Shown one piece after another: positions 47,844 to 49,329 of a stretch of 49,329 nt of DNA (positions are counted from its first letter, which is position 1; every line of letters begins with the position of its first letter). The stretch lies in NCBI GenBank assembly GCA_019118585.1, contig DWYS01000058.1, forward strand, positions 1 through 49,329, written 5' to 3'. Position numbers and translations under genes: made by a program. The stretch comes from Candidatus Enterocloster faecavium (GTDB taxonomy: Bacteria; Bacillota; Clostridia; Lachnospirales; Lachnospiraceae). The notes beneath the pieces are model-generated. The model did not search any database and was not told the origin of the DNA. It was given only the letters and a program-made list of their open reading frames with translations.

Positions 47844-48920
47844 ATGAGCCAGCCACTTATTGATCTGCAGCATATATACAAGAGCTTTGACGGAGAGCTG
47901 GTCTTGGACGACCTGGATCTCTCCATTGAAGAAAACAGCTTTGTCACCCTTCTCGGGCCCAGCGGCTGCGGCAAGACAACCACCCTGCGCATTCTGGGCG
48001 GATTTACCGCCCCGGACAAAGGACAGGTTCTGTTTGAAGGTCAGGACATCACCCGCGTGCCGCCCAACAAGCGCCCTTTAAATACCGTATTCCAGAAATA
48101 CGCCCTCTTTCCTCACATGAATATTGCGGAAAATATTGCTTTCGGCCTCAAAATCAAAAATAAGCCCAAGGCCTACATTGAAGACAAAATCAAGTACGCG
48201 CTGAAACTGGTCAATCTCTCGGGATATGAGAACCGCACCGTGGATTCCCTCTCCGGCGGCCAGCAGCAGCGCATCGCCATTGCAAGGGCCATTGTAAATG
48301 AGCCCCGGGTCCTCCTTCTGGACGAGCCCCTGGGCGCCCTAGACTTAAAGCTGCGCCAGGATATGCAGTACGAGCTCATCCGCCTGAAAAATGAGCTGGG
48401 AATCACCTTCGTCTACGTAACCCACGACCAGGAGGAAGCGCTGACCATGTCCGACACCATTGTGGTCATGAACCAGGGATACATCCAGCAGATGGGCTCC
48501 CCGGAGCAGATCTACAATGAGCCGGAAAATGCCTTTGTGGCTGACTTCATCGGCGAAAGCAACATTGTGGAGGGCACCATGATCCGCGATGAGCTGGTGG
48601 AGATTTTCGGCGCCCGCTTTGCCTGTGTGGACAAGGGCTTCGGCACCAACCGGCCTGTGGACGTGGTCATCCGTCCGGAGGACATCGATCTGGTTGCTCC
48701 CGAGGACGGAACGCTTGTGGGAACCGTAACCCATCTGATCTTCAAGGGGGTTCATTATGAAATGGAGGTCACCACACCGGACGGTTTTGAATGGCTGGTC
48801 CATTCCACCGACATGTTCCCCGTCGGTCAGAAAGTCGGCATTCACGTGGAGCCCTTTGACATCCAGATCATGAACAAACCGACTTCCGAGGATGAAAAAG
48901 CGCTTGGCGTCGGAGAATAA
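47844..48920 (+). CDS. potA: Spermidine/putrescine ABC importer, ATP-binding protein
   Basis: A 358-residue ABC ATPase: Walker [11 protein letters not shown]-loop region [13 protein letters not shown], signature [14 protein letters not shown], Walker [13 protein letters not shown]-loop VTHDQEE, and a C-terminal TOBE-type domain ([19 protein letters not shown]). Closest in form to PotA. AAGGAG precedes ATG 47844; the track's 64 extra residues overlap the regulator in another frame. The following permease supports the pot assignment. Confidence 0.92.
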   Translation: MSQPLIDLQHIYKSFDGELVLDDLDLSIEENSFVTLLGPSGCGKTTTLRILGGFTAPDKGQVLFEGQDITRVPPNKRPLNTVFQKYALFPHMNIAENIAFGLKIKNKPKAYIEDKIKYALKLVNLSGYENRTVDSLSGGQQQRIAIARAIVNEPRVLLLDEPLGALDLKLRQDMQYELIRLKNELGITFVYVTHDQEEALTMSDTIVVMNQGYIQQMGSPEQIYNEPENAFVADFIGESNIVEGTMIRDELVEIFGARFACVDKGFGTNRPVDVVIRPEDIDLVAPEDGTLVGTVTHLIFKGVHYEMEVTTPDGFEWLVHSTDMFPVGQKVGIHVEPFDIQIMNKPTSEDEKALGVGE

Positions 48921-48937
48921 GAAGGAGGCTGCATCGT

Positions 48938-49329
48938 ATGAACCGTACAACAAAAACCGCTGCCCTGGGGCGGAGCCTTCTCGCGGGGCCCTACCTTTTG
49001 TGGATGACAGGTTTCATTCTGATTCCTCTGTGCCTCATCCTCTGGTACGGCCTTACGGACAGGGACGGCAGCCTGACCCTGGCAAATGTCCTCGCCATCG
49101 CGGATCCCGAGCACGCCAAGGCTCTCTGGCTCTCCCTGGGGCTCTCCCTTGTGAGCACCCTGATCTGCCTGGTGCTGGCCTATCCCCTGGCCATGATCCT
49201 GCGGGGCAAAAAAGCAGCGGCGGGAGGGTTTATTGTATTCATCTTCATCCTGCCCATGTGGATGAATTTCCTGCTGCGCACCCTGGCCTGGCAGACCCTG
49301 CTGGAGAAAAACGGCGTGATCAACGGCAT
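48938..49329 (+). CDS. potB: Spermidine/putrescine ABC importer, permease (partial, runs off the window)
   Basis: From ATG 48938, with AAGGAGG nine bases before, the frame stays open to the window end (130 codons) and is not in the ORF track. It begins MNRTTKTAALGRSLLAGPYLLWMTGF and has three membrane segments so far, ending in FILPMWMNFLLRTLAWQTLL, the PotB-typical stretch. The coupling loop is not reached. It is the third gene after the regulator and potA; potC and potD would be expected next. Confidence 0.85.
   Translation, partial: MNRTTKTAALGRSLLAGPYLLWMTGFILIPLCLILWYGLTDRDGSLTLANVLAIADPEHAKALWLSLGLSLVSTLICLVLAYPLAMILRGKKAAAGGFIVFIFILPMWMNFLLRTLAWQTLLEKNGVING

Overview
The window looks like chromosome of an anaerobic, low-to-mid GC Bacillota, most likely a gut-type Clostridia/Lachnospiraceae. 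The pointers are a reverse rubrerythrin next to a classical rubrerythrin, a Fur/PerR-type regulator, hybrid-cluster protein (Hcp) with a Crp/Fnr regulator, a small alarmone synthetase, TraX and YitT proteins, strong AGGAGG ribosome sites and sigma-A style promoters. Species cannot be named from the sequence alone. I see no rRNA, tRNA, CRISPR array or prophage.

Layout. (1) 1-131: apparent right end of an IS66-family element. (2) 508-2938 (-): nitroreductase, TraX-like membrane protein and a solitary tyrosine recombinase in one tight operon. (3) 3127-5086 (-): leuA with a long leader that holds a branched-chain-rich mini-ORF. (4) 5290-9287 (+): SLC13-type permease, large esterase and LysR regulator, then a small membrane protein. 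(5) 9594-11978 (-): polar amino-acid ABC importer. (6) 12106-18791: an Hcp divergon (Crp/Fnr regulator <-> ferredoxin-like protein plus Hcp) bracketed by two close YitT paralogues; the second YitT heads an overlapping operon with an MBL-fold hydrolase and a YjjG-like phosphatase. (7) 18914-22714: M20 hydrolase and YfcC permease with a divergent LysR. (8) 22747-26869 (-): MarR plus a heterodimeric ABC exporter. (9) 27154-33097: SLC13 permease, C45 (penicillin-acyltransferase-like) hydrolase and NhaC antiporter, flanked by two LysR genes. (10) 33094-41125 (-): an eight-gene run: S1-domain protein, RelQ-like synthetase, GDPD phosphodiesterase, Dtd, DUF3783, VWA protein, MoxR ATPase, CPBP protease. 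(11) 41371-44204 (+): LysR, Fur/PerR, reverse rubrerythrin, rubrerythrin. (12) 44281-47013 (-): 6-phosphogluconolactonase-like propeller, chorismate synthase, ribose-5-phosphate isomerase B. (13) 47279-end (+): XRE-cupin regulator with potA and the start of potB.

Themes. Three times the window repeats one arrangement: secondary permease + intracellular hydrolase + LysR regulator, which suggests import-then-cleave use of conjugated compounds (substrates unknown). Nitrosative/oxidative defence is represented by the Hcp divergon and the peroxide cluster, each with readable operators. The most distinctive regulatory signals are a perfect 16-bp palindrome centred at -41.5 of the predicted hcp start site, a repeated 15-bp element ahead of the polyamine operon, overlapping divergent promoters at yfcC/lysR, and a BCAA-rich leader peptide ahead of leuA.

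Starts were adjusted from the ORF track wherever a ribosome site and family alignment favoured an internal codon. All promoter and operator calls are by eye.
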